From assembly GCA_035541015.1 (NCBI GenBank), contig DATLFM010000008.1, positions 1 to 47,084 of the forward strand: 47,084 nucleotides of DNA, given 5' to 3'. How positions within the stretch are numbered: the first letter of the stretch is position 1; every line of letters starts with the position of its first letter. Positions 1 through 8,470 of the stretch are shown here, piece by piece. A program made the translations under genes and the position numbers. This stretch comes from Candidatus Thermoplasmatota archaeon (GTDB lineage: Archaea; Thermoplasmatota; SW-10-69-26; JACQPN01; JAIVGT01). The notes below the pieces were generated by a model. The model saw only the letters and a program-made list of their open reading frames with translations. It was not told the origin of the DNA and ran no database searches.

Positions 1-233
1 AGCGAGAACACGAGGATCGCGACGAGCGCGGCAACGACGCCGGCCACGGCGCCGCGAAGCGCCCCGCCGCGCACGACGATGCCGCAGGCAAGGCCGGCGA
101 GGAACGACCCGAGGATCGCGCCGAGGATGGGGATCGGAAGCAGCAGGAGCAGGAAGAAGAGCGCAAGCGTGGCGCCAAGCGCGCAGGCCGTCGCAAACGA
201 GCCTTCCGGGCGGTCCATGGCTTCGTGCCTCAT
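1..233 (-). CDS. Small hydrophobic membrane protein, 3' end outside window
   Basis: Partial gene read from the minus strand; the C-terminus lies beyond base 1. The visible 77 residues start MRHEAMDRPE and run into two hydrophobic stretches, roughly residues 14-45 and 55-77, separated by a short Gly/Arg-containing turn (VVRGGALRG). This resembles small archaeal DUF5518-like membrane proteins rich in Gly and Ala. The ATG at 233 overlaps the stop of the upstream CorA-like gene in an ATGA arrangement, so translation is probably coupled. A second in-frame ATG at 218 is an alternative start. No function can be assigned. Confidence 0.6.
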   Translation of the reverse strand, partial: MRHEAMDRPEGSFATACALGATLALFFLLLLLPIPILGAILGSFLAGLACGIVVRGGALRGAVAGVVAALVAILVFS

Positions 234-1366
234 TCGACGTCCGGGATCCAGCCGCGGCGCCGGACCCAGTACCACGCGACGCCCGTCGACACGACCGTGC
301 TTGCCAGCATGAGGCCCCAGTACGCGTCGTTGCCGTAGGGCCAGCCGCCGGGCATGGCGCCGATGGCCGTCGCAAGCGTGTTGGGCACGAGCACGGCCGT
401 GCCAAGGAGCGTGAGCACCCCCACGAAGAGGGCAAGCTTGTTGTTGAGCTTCTGCAATTGGTTGTTGTAGATCGACTGGAGGACCTCGAGGCCCGAAGCG
501 AGCACCTCGCTCATGTGCTCGGAGAGCGAGATCTGGCGCGTGATGTCGTCGGCAAGGATGCCCACGCGCCCGAGGATCTGGTCGTCGTCGCTGATGAGCT
601 CCGCGTCCCCGTAGCGCAGGTTCTGGATCACGTCGAGGCTTGCCCACAGCGTGTCGAGGTACGCGATGAGCGCGCTTTTCATCTCGTACACCTGGCGGCC
701 GAGGTCGGACGCCTTGCCCTCGGGGTTGAGGAGGAAGGCGGCCAGGCGCTCGCCGGCGTCCTCGAGCGTGCGCAGGCCGTCGAAGTTGCGGTCGTTGTTC
801 TCGTTGAGGATGCGGATGAGAAGGAGCGTGAGCTTGTCCTGCATGGGCGCGTCGTGCGGGATCTTGCGCATGAAGGTGTCCGCGTAGCGCGCGAACTTGG
901 CCATGCGCACCACCTTGCCGCGCTCGTGGACCGTGAGCACGAGGCCCTTGCGGACGAAGACGAGGAGCGGAAACACCTCCACCTGCATGCCGCGCACGCG
1001 CACGACCGGCAAACGCAGGCCAAGCTCGCTGTCGAGGTCCTCGTAGGCGGAGGGGCCCGCGCGGCATAGCAGGCTCACAAGCGAGCTTGAGAACCCAAGC
1101 AGCGAGGCCACGAACTCGCCGTCGCCGGCAAGCTCGTCCACGCCGAAGTTCACCCAGCTCACGTTCGCCTTTGCGATCGTGGTCAGGAAGTCCGCGGGCG
1201 TCTGCGCGGTGAGGCGGACGGCCTTTCCGGTGTGGAGGATGGAGACGCAGATGCCCGGCGGAAGATCGGCCGCCGAGGAGGACTTGGCCTCGCCTTGGCC
1301 CGGCGCGCCCGATTCCGGCGGAAGCGCGGGGAGGGAGCCCTGCGGCGTGGCGTCCGCGCCCGACAT
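230..1366 (-). CDS. CorA-like divalent-cation channel family protein
   Basis: Predicted 378-residue inner-membrane protein of the CorA/ZntB superfamily. It has a long soluble N-terminal region (about 1-300, alpha/beta then helical) followed by two C-terminal membrane helices (about 313-340 and 348-370) and a short basic tail. The loop after the first helix reads AIGAMPGGW where classical CorA has the Gly-Met-Asn selectivity motif, so ion choice may differ from Mg2+. A TTG at 1384 would add six residues. I prefer the ATG at 1366 because a TATA-like ACATATAG is centred 27 nt upstream, as for a leaderless transcript. The stop overlaps the next gene by 4 nt. The family call is fairly secure; the substrate is unknown. 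Confidence 0.75.
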   Translation of the reverse strand: MSGADATPQGSLPALPPESGAPGQGEAKSSSAADLPPGICVSILHTGKAVRLTAQTPADFLTTIAKANVSWVNFGVDELAGDGEFVASLLGFSSSLVSLLCRAGPSAYEDLDSELGLRLPVVRVRGMQVEVFPLLVFVRKGLVLTVHERGKVVRMAKFARYADTFMRKIPHDAPMQDKLTLLLIRILNENNDRNFDGLRTLEDAGERLAAFLLNPEGKASDLGRQVYEMKSALIAYLDTLWASLDVIQNLRYGDAELISDDDQILGRVGILADDITRQISLSEHMSEVLASGLEVLQSIYNNQLQKLNNKLALFVGVLTLLGTAVLVPNTLATAIGAMPGGWPYGNDAYWGLMLASTVVSTGVAWYWVRRRGWIPDVE

Positions 1367-1388
1367 GCGGCTTGGATTCGACAAAGCC

Positions 1389-1396
1389 CTATATGT
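1389..1396 (-). promoter_or_regulatory. TATA box of the CorA-like gene
   Basis: On the minus strand the sequence reads ACATATAG. It is the only AT-rich stretch in this GC-rich spacer and is centred about 27 nt from the ATG at 1366. This matches archaeal TATA/TSS geometry for leaderless transcription and argues for the ATG over the TTG at 1384. Confidence 0.55.
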
Positions 1397-1423
1397 ACGG
1401 TCCGGAAGCGGCGCGCCGCCGGC

Positions 1424-1945
1424 TCATTCGTCCGTGACCGCAAGCTCGCGGATCCGGTCGAGGCCGCGGACCTCCTCGACGACGGCGACGACCTCCTTGG
1501 GCACAAGCTCGCGCCACGGGCCGCCGCCGAGCATGCGCTCGCGCACGAGCGTCCCGCTGTACCGGGCTCGCTCGTAGAAAGGCGCCTCCTGCACCTGGTA
1601 CCCCGCCTCCGCGAACAGGCGGCGGGGCAGCGCGTTGTTCGAGAAGAACACCTCAAAGGGCGGCACGAGCGCGGCCACGTGCGACACCCACAGCGCGTTG
1701 CGCCCCACGTCCACGATCGGGACGACGACGTAATTCCGGATGCCCGCCGCGTCGAGGCTCGCCTGGATCATGAGGTGGCGCTCGCCGGCCGTGAACGGGT
1801 TGTCGGGCGTGTGGCTCTCCTGCGCCGAGCCGATGCCCACGATGACGACCTCGAAGTCGCTTGCGATGGCGCGGACGACCTCGAGGTGCCCCAGGTGGAA
1901 GGGCTGGAAGCGCCCGATGAAGAGCGCGCGGCGGCGCGAGACCAT
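1424..1945 (-). CDS. nadM: Nicotinamide-nucleotide adenylyltransferase, archaeal type
   Basis: A 173-residue cytoplasmic nucleotidyltransferase that adenylates NMN (and usually nicotinate mononucleotide) to make NAD. The N-terminus MVSRRRALFIGRFQPFHLGH contains the GRFQPxHxGH nucleotide-binding signature near residues 11-20. Near the C-terminus YSGTLVRERM matches the SGTxxRxRM phosphate-binding motif. Length fits archaeal NadM (about 170-180). An upstream in-frame start would add 47 low-complexity Ser/Arg/Ala residues that do not belong to the family, so I use the ATG at 1945. It ends 57 nt before the CorA-like start on the same strand, but the neighbours do not suggest a shared pathway. Confidence 0.93.
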   Translation of the reverse strand: MVSRRRALFIGRFQPFHLGHLEVVRAIASDFEVVIVGIGSAQESHTPDNPFTAGERHLMIQASLDAAGIRNYVVVPIVDVGRNALWVSHVAALVPPFEVFFSNNALPRRLFAEAGYQVQEAPFYERARYSGTLVRERMLGGGPWRELVPKEVVAVVEEVRGLDRIRELAVTDE

Positions 1946-2087
1946 CGCAGCGCAACCGCGGACACGACGGAAGAACCTTGCGGGCCAGCCGCCGCGCGGA
2001 AGGCTGAAACGAGACGAGCTAGGCCTGGAGGGTGCCGCGCTTCCCGAGGCGGCCGCAGCCGCCGAGGGAAAAGCGGAACGCGACAAG

Positions 2088-2810
2088 CTACGCTTGGAGC
2101 GTTCCGCGCTTTCCGCACGAGGGGCACACGACGGGGGCGGGAAGCGACGCGTACCGCGCGAGGAAACGCCGGCCGCAGCCCGGGCAGTCGAGGGCCCGCT
2201 CCAAGTAGGCCGGTTCGGGCAGTCGCGGACGCGCGGCGGCCGGAAGCGGGGGCGCAGCCGAGGCGTGCGGCAACGGCGCCTGCGCCCACGGCGGAGGCGG
2301 CGACGGGGCGGGCATTTGCGCGTACGGCGCGCCGGCGACGGGCGGGGCCTGCGGTGCGCCAGGCGGCGGAGACCATGGCGCGTAGGCGGGTTGCGTCTCC
2401 GGCTGCGAGGGCTTGGCCGGAGAGCGGAGAAACGTGCCGGTGACGGCGCCGGCGAAGCTTGCCATCATGAGCGAGAGGCCAAACACGAGAAGGAAGCTCG
2501 GATCGATGCCCGTGCTCGGGAAGACGAGTCGGCGAAGCCCCAGGCCGGCGGCGTCGAAGCTCGAGACGAAGACGGTGAGAAGGCCAAAGGAAAGGAGCCC
2601 CGCGGTGAAGCCGTTGCGGAATCCTGCCTCGAGGCCGCCGCGCGCGATCGCGCCGGCCAGGCCCCCGCCCACCGCAAGGGCCAGGATGACGTGCACGCCG
2701 TTGGGGTCGCGCGTGGCCGTCGCGAGGAAAAGCGCTCCGACGGTTCCCGCGGCCGCGCCCGCGAGCACGCCGAAGGTCGCTTGCCGGGAGGAAACGGACG
2801 GCGTGGCCAT
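2088..2810 (-). CDS. Membrane protein with C-terminal zinc ribbon
   Basis: A 240-residue protein in three parts. Residues about 10-130 are a Gly/Ala-rich block with four probable membrane helices, similar in style to DUF5518-like proteins. Residues about 130-200 form a Pro/Ala-rich linker. Residues about 205-240 form a zinc ribbon with two CPxCG knuckles (CPGCG and CPSCG), presumably cytoplasmic. The start is 12 nt after the stop of the lipoprotein gene upstream, so the two are probably co-transcribed. The zinc ribbon could bind protein or nucleic acid; nothing in the sequence decides the role. Confidence 0.7.
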   Translation of the reverse strand: MATPSVSSRQATFGVLAGAAAGTVGALFLATATRDPNGVHVILALAVGGGLAGAIARGGLEAGFRNGFTAGLLSFGLLTVFVSSFDAAGLGLRRLVFPSTGIDPSFLLVFGLSLMMASFAGAVTGTFLRSPAKPSQPETQPAYAPWSPPPGAPQAPPVAGAPYAQMPAPSPPPPWAQAPLPHASAAPPLPAAARPRLPEPAYLERALDCPGCGRRFLARYASLPAPVVCPSCGKRGTLQA

Positions 2811-2822
2811 CGTCGCACCCGT

Positions 2823-3596
2823 TCAGCCAAAGACGCTGTGCAGCGCGAAGTCGCCCTCGACATCGTAGTCGACCGAGAACGCAAGGGCGCCCTCGTTGGC
2901 CCAAAGCAGCGACGCGCCGCCGTCGTCCTCCGACGTGAAGCTGCCCGCGTACTCGGCGTAGCGGCCCTCGTGGAAGTTCACGGTCTGCCCGTTGCGGTGC
3001 ACGTGCACGTTGAAGTAGGCCTGCGAACCGTCCGAGGTCTTCCACGCGAAGTCGAACGACCGGCCCGCTTGCATCTCGAGGTTGACCTCGGCAAAAAGGC
3101 CCGGCCGCACCGGAAGGGAGCCCGCAAGCCAGTTCGTCGCGACGTCGCCCACGCCCACGCGGGCCTGGAGACGGTAGGCCTCCTGCACCGCGCGCTCCGT
3201 GCGGACAAGCAGCGTCCAGGACCCCGGCGCCGGGTCGAGCACGCGGACGTGCGCGCCCGTGGGGCCAAGCGGCGCGCTTGCGCTCGTGGACGCGCCGGCG
3301 GGGTCGACGAGCACAAGAGCAAGGCGCGCGACCGGGAGGTTCCACGCAAGGTTCACGACGAGGCTTGTGGCGCCGGGCGGGACCTCGATCGCGTGCGCGC
3401 TCTCCCCCGGCGCGGCGGGGAGGCCGGAGACGACCCCCGTGAAGTTGTGGCGCGCGACGGCGCGGGGGACCTCGACTTGCGTTTCGCCGGGCGGCTCCCG
3501 CGCGTCGGCTCCCTGGGAGGGCGGCGGGGTCGTTTCCAGGCAGCCTGCAACAAGGAGCGTCGCCAAGGCAAGGGCCGCGACGGCGTGAGGTCGCAT
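2823..3596 (-). CDS. Secreted lipoprotein of unknown function
   Basis: A 257-residue exported protein. The N-terminus has a short basic/hydrophobic signal ending in the lipobox LVAGC (Cys19), followed by a Pro/Ser/Thr linker, so it is probably lipid-anchored on the outer face of the membrane. The rest is beta-rich with two apparent domains. The first (about 45-150) looks like a bacterial pre-peptidase C-terminal type sandwich (hydrophobic strands, then GSWTLLV near 145). The second (about 165-257) contains a His-bearing motif, FNVHVHRNGQ. The ATG at 3596 is chosen because the upstream extension is Pro/Cys-rich and would block the signal peptide. It is divergent from the gene at 3713. Confidence 0.65.
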   Translation of the reverse strand: MRPHAVAALALATLLVAGCLETTPPPSQGADAREPPGETQVEVPRAVARHNFTGVVSGLPAAPGESAHAIEVPPGATSLVVNLAWNLPVARLALVLVDPAGASTSASAPLGPTGAHVRVLDPAPGSWTLLVRTERAVQEAYRLQARVGVGDVATNWLAGSLPVRPGLFAEVNLEMQAGRSFDFAWKTSDGSQAYFNVHVHRNGQTVNFHEGRYAEYAGSFTSEDDGGASLLWANEGALAFSVDYDVEGDFALHSVFG

Positions 3597-3712
3597 CGGA
3601 GCCGGCGAGCGCGCAGGGCAAAGAAGAACCTTCCGAGGGGGGCCGCAAGGGTAGAGGGGCGTAGGGGTCCCGACCCACGCTTCATACCCGGGGACGAACA
3701 AAAGGGAGGGCG

Positions 3713-4057
3713 ATGCGTTGGGCTGACCTCACACTCGTCGCCTCCCCCGAGCAGGTGCAGAACTGCCTGCAGTCCCTGCTCGCCGAGGAAGGATTCACCG
3801 TCGAGTGGAACGGGACGCGGGCGTCGGTCCGTCGAATCGACGACGGCCAAGGGTGGGGCCTCGGGTTCTCCACGCCCGGCTTTGAGCTCTCGATCCACAC
3901 GAGCCCCGGCATGTTCACGGTCGTGCGGATGGCGCCGGTGCAAAGCCCGCTGCCCATCCTCGGACGCGCCGCGCCGCCGCCGCGCCAGATCCTCGACGCG
4001 CTTGCCATGCGCTTGGCCGTGCAGGGCATCCTTCGCGGCGTCACGTTTCGGCCTTAA
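3713..4057 (+). CDS. Small cytoplasmic protein of unknown function
   Basis: A 114-residue soluble protein without a signal peptide, membrane segment or recognisable motif. The pattern of a short helix, then alternating strands (GFTVEWNG, ASVRRID, GLGFSTPGFELSIHTS), then a C-terminal helix suggests a compact alpha/beta fold. The ATG is preceded by a purine-rich GGGAGGGCG and by a weak TATA-like TTCATAC about 29 nt upstream. It is followed at 67 nt by another unknown gene on the same strand, so the pair may be co-expressed. I do not recognise it. Confidence 0.55.
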   Translation: MRWADLTLVASPEQVQNCLQSLLAEEGFTVEWNGTRASVRRIDDGQGWGLGFSTPGFELSIHTSPGMFTVVRMAPVQSPLPILGRAAPPPRQILDALAMRLAVQGILRGVTFRP

Positions 4058-4123
4058 GGCTTCCCCTTTTCCCAATTTTCGAAATGCACGCCGCACTTCA
4101 CGCCGTCCCCGCATCGAGGCTCG

Positions 4124-4621
4124 ATGGCAAACGCCGCGCCGCTTCGAACGGTCGCCGAGAAGAGCGAGCGCTGGTCCCAGACGTGGACGAACGAGCGCCC
4201 CGCCGCGCCCGACCCGCTGCTGCCGCTGTTCCTCGACGCAATCGCGCAGACCGTGCAGCGCTACTTCAGCGAGGCGGCCGTCGAAGGCGCGCTCCGTTCC
4301 ATCGGCTACCGCATGCTCGCGCAGCTCGAGAGCGAGGGCGTGGCCGCGCGGGGAACGTGGCGCGAGTCCCTCTGCGCCGTCGTGGACGCGCTCGCCTGCC
4401 GCGGCGCGGCGCGCGAGGTGACGCTGCGGCTCTTCGACGACGGCTTCGAGCTTCGCGCCGCCGACCTTTCCACGCCGGTCCCCTCGGCCTCGGGCGCCAA
4501 ACTGTCGCCCCTGTGCGCGCTGCCGCTTGCCGCCGTGAGCCGCGCCGGCGGGACGATCGGCGAGGTCCACTGCGCCCTCGACGCGGGGGGCGTTTTCATT
4601 CTACGTGCGGCCGTGTCCTAG
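4124..4621 (+). CDS. Soluble protein of unknown function
   Basis: A 165-residue protein without signal or membrane segment. An amphipathic helical first half (about 28-100, with AIAQTVQRYFSEAAVEGALR) is followed by a strand-rich second half ending GGVFILRAAVS. Helical then beta order and size are loosely like V4R or heme-NO-binding-associated domains, but no diagnostic residue is visible, so no function is given. The gene ends two bases before a perfect 22-bp inverted repeat (4623-4644). Confidence 0.5.
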   Translation: MANAAPLRTVAEKSERWSQTWTNERPAAPDPLLPLFLDAIAQTVQRYFSEAAVEGALRSIGYRMLAQLESEGVAARGTWRESLCAVVDALACRGAAREVTLRLFDDGFELRAADLSTPVPSASGAKLSPLCALPLAAVSRAGGTIGEVHCALDAGGVFILRAAVS

Positions 4622-4622
4622 A

Positions 4623-4644
4623 TTACTGCGCAGTTGCGCAGTAA
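4623..4644. promoter_or_regulatory. Perfect inverted repeat, candidate operator
   Basis: Two 10-nt arms, TTACTGCGCA and TGCGCAGTAA, flank a GT spacer with no mismatch. The right arm merges into GTAAAATCG, the best TATA-like sequence upstream of the regulator gene at 4771. Overlap with the TATA region suits a repressor site, perhaps for autoregulation by the winged-helix protein downstream. A termination hairpin for the gene ending at 4621 is the alternative, but there is no T-run after the right arm. Confidence 0.5.
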
Positions 4645-4770
4645 AATCGAACAGGTCTTCGGGAAAACCTAGAAGTACCCCCGGCCGCACGCTCGCGGGG
4701 CAAACGTCCGTCCAGCGATCGGGCGAGAAGCTTGACGCCGGTCGACGGAAGCGGCTGCATCGGGAGAGGC

Positions 4771-6501
4771 ATGAGCGCGAAACGTCGAGCCGGGGGCACG
4801 ATTCTCCTCGTCGGCATCCTCCTTTCCGCGCCCCCCGTCCAAGCCTACGCCACGACCGGCGTGGACGAGGAAGGCGCGCGCGCAAGCGTGGTGGTGAACG
4901 AGCACCTCGCCGCGCAAAGCCCCCTTCCCCTTGACCTCCAATGGGACTCGCGGGACTACGTCGCGCCCGTCGACGCGCCCTCTGTCTCCACGGCGACCGT
5001 GTCCGAGCCGGTGCAGGCGCTCCTGCCGCGGACCATCACGACGCCGGCGCTCGACCCGCTCCTCGAACGGCTGCCGGACCGCGTGACCGTCGCGCCCGAC
5101 CTCGCGCACGCGCGAGCCGCCTACGCGTCCGCCTCGACCGTCGCGACGGGCGCGATGCGCACGCTGGCCGACGCGTTCGAGAACAAGGGGACGCGCGCCG
5201 TCGAGGACACGTACCGAATGATCTACCACTACTGCGACGTGGACGACACGTTCTGCCCACGCCCCCAGGGCGGAGACGCCAACTTCGGCGGGTGCAAGCA
5301 GCAATCCGACCTCTACTGGCGCTGCGAGCGCTCGTGCGAGCTTGAGGAAGGCACCCGATCCCTCGAAGGGTGCACGGGCTCGCTTGGCGGCGTCCCGAGC
5401 AAGAACGGAGGGCTTCCATTCCTCGCCTTCGTGGGGGGCGTCCTTGGAAGCGCGATGCGCGCGTTCAAGCCCACGCTTCTCTCGGCCGCCGGGTCGCTCG
5501 ATTCCCTCGGACGCCTGCTCGAACGCGACCTTCCCCGGCACACGCAACGCGTGCCGACGGCCGACGCGCCGCAGGCGACCGTCGAGTCGCCCCTGCCGGA
5601 CGAGGCGCCCTCGGCCGCCGTCGCCGCGCCCGCAACGCTTCCGGGCTTGCAAGTGCGCGCGCGCGTGGAGCGCCTCTCCTTCGAGCACCGGGGGCCCGGA
5701 GGCGACGCCTCCTCCGGCCCCGCGCCGGAACGCGAGCGCGCCGGGGGCAATGCGCGCGCGATCCACGACGCCGCAAACGCGGCGTCCTCCGACGCGCGCG
5801 CGGCCGCCGCAACCGCCGCGCATGGAAGCGGCGTGCCTTCCTTGGCCGTGGGTCCCTCTTCGCCGGCAGGCGCGGAGGTCGCGTTGGCCCGCGGCGGCGC
5901 GGCGCGCCAGGCGCCCGCGCCCGCGGGCCTGCTTTGGCTTGCCGCCGGCGCGCTTGCCGTGGCGCTGCTTGCGGGCCTGCACCGGCTCCGCTCGCAGCAG
6001 GAGCTTCTGGACCAGACGGTCCGAAGCCGCATGCTCGAAGCCTTGGCCGATCCGCGCGGGCGCACGGCCGGCGAGCTTGCAGCCGTGACCGGCGTGTGCC
6101 GCACGACGGCGCGGTACCATCTGCGCCTCCTGCGCGCGCAGGGCATCGTCGCCGTGCAGCGCGTGGGCAAGCGCGTCGTGTTCGTGGCGCCGGGGGGCTC
6201 CTCCCCCGACGACGTCCGCGCCGCGCGCGCGCTGTCCAACGACGCGGCGCGCCGCGTGCTTTCGATCCTCGCCCGCAATCCTTCGGCTTCGCTGCGGCAC
6301 GTGGCGGCCCAGTGCGGCCTTGCGCCCTCGGGCGCGCACTGGCACGTCCGGGAGCTCGAGCGGCACGGCCTCCTCGCGCGTCGGCGCGAGGGTCGCGGCG
6401 CGACCTACCTTCTCAGCGAGGCGGCGTGGCGCCACGTGGATCCGGCAGCCGCTCTCCGGCCCTCACCGCGATCGGAAGCCGGTTCTCCGGCGGCGGAATG
6501 A
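4771..6501 (+). CDS. Membrane-anchored tandem winged-helix regulator (copy 1)
   Basis: A 576-residue one-pass protein with four parts. There is a signal peptide (1-25, ending VQAYA). An external region of about 360 residues follows, with a Cys-rich segment (YCDVDDTFC, then six further Cys near 170-210) and a low-complexity Ala/Pro stretch. One membrane helix lies at about 387-406. Two cytoplasmic winged helices sit at about 415-472 (recognition helix CRTTARYHLRLL) and 485-548 (SGAHWHVRELERHGLL). The design suggests a one-component sensor that reads an external signal and acts at DNA. The ATG at 4771 follows GGGAGAGG; a TTG at 4732 would put 13 residues before the signal peptide. The 3' end overlaps the convergent DUF1684 gene by 89 nt. 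It is a paralogue of the genes at 11759, 15643 and 30571. Confidence 0.75.
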   Translation: MSAKRRAGGTILLVGILLSAPPVQAYATTGVDEEGARASVVVNEHLAAQSPLPLDLQWDSRDYVAPVDAPSVSTATVSEPVQALLPRTITTPALDPLLERLPDRVTVAPDLAHARAAYASASTVATGAMRTLADAFENKGTRAVEDTYRMIYHYCDVDDTFCPRPQGGDANFGGCKQQSDLYWRCERSCELEEGTRSLEGCTGSLGGVPSKNGGLPFLAFVGGVLGSAMRAFKPTLLSAAGSLDSLGRLLERDLPRHTQRVPTADAPQATVESPLPDEAPSAAVAAPATLPGLQVRARVERLSFEHRGPGGDASSGPAPERERAGGNARAIHDAANAASSDARAAAATAAHGSGVPSLAVGPSSPAGAEVALARGGAARQAPAPAGLLWLAAGALAVALLAGLHRLRSQQELLDQTVRSRMLEALADPRGRTAGELAAVTGVCRTTARYHLRLLRAQGIVAVQRVGKRVVFVAPGGSSPDDVRAARALSNDAARRVLSILARNPSASLRHVAAQCGLAPSGAHWHVRELERHGLLARRREGRGATYLLSEAAWRHVDPAAALRPSPRSEAGSPAAE

Positions 6502-6976
6502 CGCACGACCACGAATCGTCGTAGACGCAGTACGGGTGGTAGGCCTCGTTGAAGTCGATCGAAAGCGTCGGGCCGGACGGGACGTCCGGGTCGAGGTAGC
6601 GGCCGCCTCCGTAGCTCTCCTTGCCGCTTGTCGCGTCCTGGAAGGGAACAAAGAGGTACGGCTCGTCGCTCTGGCCTTCCTCGGGCACGAACCCCGCAAG
6701 CGACAGCGCGCGGCCGCGAAGCTCGAAACGCAGCACGCACGCGCGCTCGTAGTCGCGAACGTCCCCGCCGCTTGCAACGACGCGGACCCGCTGCGGCGAC
6801 GGGAGGCGCTCGACGCGCGCGGTCACGCGGTACGCCTCGTCGATCGGGAAGTAGGCGAGGCCGCGAAAGGCCGCGCGCGCGTGCGGCGGGACGGGCGAGT
6901 CCGGGTCGTTCCGGAAGCGATCGTCCTTCGCCGCGCGCGCGGCTTCCATCGAAGCGCGGTAGGCCGCAGCGTCCAC
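6413..6976 (-). CDS. DUF1684 family protein
   Basis: A 187-residue soluble protein of the DUF1684 family, whose biochemical role is not established. Family hallmarks are visible: an N-terminal helix (YRASMEAARAAKDDRFR), the central beta region, SIDFNEAYHPYCVYDDSWSC, and the C-terminal PPENRLPIAVRAGER. The start is GTG at 6976; the next candidate, ATG at 6949, would cut the conserved N-terminal helix. It begins 39 nt after the subtilase gene ends on the same strand. Its last 89 nt overlap the convergent regulator gene. Because the overlap includes conserved DUF1684 C-terminal motifs, this gene is real and the regulator's tail is probably the flexible one. Confidence 0.8.
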   Translation of the reverse strand: MDAAAYRASMEAARAAKDDRFRNDPDSPVPPHARAAFRGLAYFPIDEAYRVTARVERLPSPQRVRVVASGGDVRDYERACVLRFELRGRALSLAGFVPEEGQSDEPYLFVPFQDATSGKESYGGGRYLDPDVPSGPTLSIDFNEAYHPYCVYDDSWSCVIPPPENRLPIAVRAGERLPDPRGATPPR

Positions 6977-7015
6977 GGGAGCCCAAGCGCATCGTTTGCA
7001 CTTAGGCGTGCCGCC

Positions 7016-8437
7016 CTAGGGCCGCCAGCACAGCTTGGGGTCGTCGGGGTCGCCGCAGCACTCCCACAGCGGGGACGGGACGTCGCACGGGTGGAGGCCC
7101 GGTCGCGGGACGTCGCGCTTCCACACGGCGTCGCGGATCGCAAGGCTCGCGCCGCGGAAGGCGTCCTCGGCCACGCGGTCGGGCGAAGCGTCGAGCCCAA
7201 GGAGCACTCGCCACGCGCGGTCGCCGCTTGCGCCGTTCACGATGCCGTAGCCCTCGAAGAGGAAGTCGAGGGGCGTGGGCGGCTGCGTGCCGTCGGGTTC
7301 GACGGGCACCGTGCCGCCGGGCCACGGCGGCAGCGCCACGCCCGTGGCCCCCACGGGCGATTGGCAGGCCCACGAGCCCGCGTAGCCGTTGCCGTCCCGC
7401 AACGCAAGGCGCATGCATTCGTAGAAGTCGCGCGCGAGGGGCACGTCGCGGCCTTGGGAGTCGGCAGGCGTGTGCGCGGCGGTCCGAAGCAGGGCCGCGG
7501 CAAGCTCGTCGCGCGTAAGAGCACCGTCGGCAAGGGGGCCGCTTCCCGCGGGCGCGCCCTGCGCAAGGATCGCGCCCTTGGGGCCCTCGGAGGTGTCTCC
7601 GACGGCCGCGCGGGCGGAGGCGACAAGACGCCCGGCCTGGCCGGAGACGACCGGCGCGGCGTAGCTCGTGCCGCCCCCTCGGGGGCTTGGCGCGGCGACG
7701 TCGACGGGGATGCTGTGCCAATAGTAGTCGCGCTGGGTGTCGTCGTTCACGGCGCCCACCGCGATCACCCAGGACGGCCCCGAGAACGGGCTCGTGTAGG
7801 TGAGCGAGCGGTCCGGCAGGAGGGCCGTGTTCGTGACGCCGTTTCCGGCGGCCACGACGACGATCTTGCCTCGCGCGGTCGCCTCGCGCGTGAGCGAGTC
7901 CATGCCGGGGACGGGCGCGTTGGCGATGGTCCCCCAGGAGATCGAGATGACGTCGATCCAAGGCTGCTCGAGGGCCCACGCGACGCCCTGGGTCGGCGAG
8001 GACACCTCGACGTGGACGATGAGCACATTGGGCGACTGGGCGGCGGCGATGGCCGACACGCCGCTTCCGTGGCCGCAGTCGTCCCACACGGGCGTCTGCG
8101 CCGAGTTCGCGCACGAAAGCGCGCTCGTGTGCTCGCCAAGGCTGATGGCGCCCACGACGCGCGTGCCCGGAACGTAGTAGAGCTGGTTTCGGACGGCGCC
8201 CGTGGCAAGCTTGTCGAGCGGCAGCGCGGACGACGGGTAGCCCGTGACGTACGTGGACGGATGCGCGTTGAGCGTGGTGTCGTTGTAGACGGCGAGGTTG
8301 GGGCGGATGCCCGTGTCCACGATGGCCACCACCGAGAAGGATCGGGACGACGGCGTCGAACCCGAACCCTCGACGGGCAGCACGGCGGCTCCATTGGCAA
8401 GCACGACGGCAAACACGAGGCACGCAGCAAGGCGCAT
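7016..8437 (-). CDS. Secreted subtilisin-like serine protease (S8), copy 1
   Basis: A 473-residue extracellular protease. A signal peptide (about 1-25) is followed almost at once by the S8 catalytic domain, with little room for a propeptide. The triad is visible: Asp in AIVDTGIRPN (about 41), His in DDCGHGSGVSA (about 120), and Ser in GGGTSYAAPVVSG (about 262). The oxyanion Asn is in VVVAAGNG. The His motif has GHGSG where most subtilases have GHGTH. The C-terminal region (about 330-473) is Cys-containing and Pro-rich, perhaps a disulphide-stabilised extension. The start is ATG at 8437. A 20-bp element shared with two other exported-protein genes lies 33 nt upstream. Confidence 0.9.
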   Translation of the reverse strand: MRLAACLVFAVVLANGAAVLPVEGSGSTPSSRSFSVVAIVDTGIRPNLAVYNDTTLNAHPSTYVTGYPSSALPLDKLATGAVRNQLYYVPGTRVVGAISLGEHTSALSCANSAQTPVWDDCGHGSGVSAIAAAQSPNVLIVHVEVSSPTQGVAWALEQPWIDVISISWGTIANAPVPGMDSLTREATARGKIVVVAAGNGVTNTALLPDRSLTYTSPFSGPSWVIAVGAVNDDTQRDYYWHSIPVDVAAPSPRGGGTSYAAPVVSGQAGRLVASARAAVGDTSEGPKGAILAQGAPAGSGPLADGALTRDELAAALLRTAAHTPADSQGRDVPLARDFYECMRLALRDGNGYAGSWACQSPVGATGVALPPWPGGTVPVEPDGTQPPTPLDFLFEGYGIVNGASGDRAWRVLLGLDASPDRVAEDAFRGASLAIRDAVWKRDVPRPGLHPCDVPSPLWECCGDPDDPKLCWRP

Positions 8438-8470
8438 GACGCGCCGACCGGCGAGCCGCGGCTTGAGCGT

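Noticed and set aside
1740-4421. 893-codon plus-strand open frame
   Set aside because: It runs antisense to nadM and two further minus-strand genes and across two plus-strand genes in another frame. Composition is Arg/Ala/Gly-dominated with no motif.
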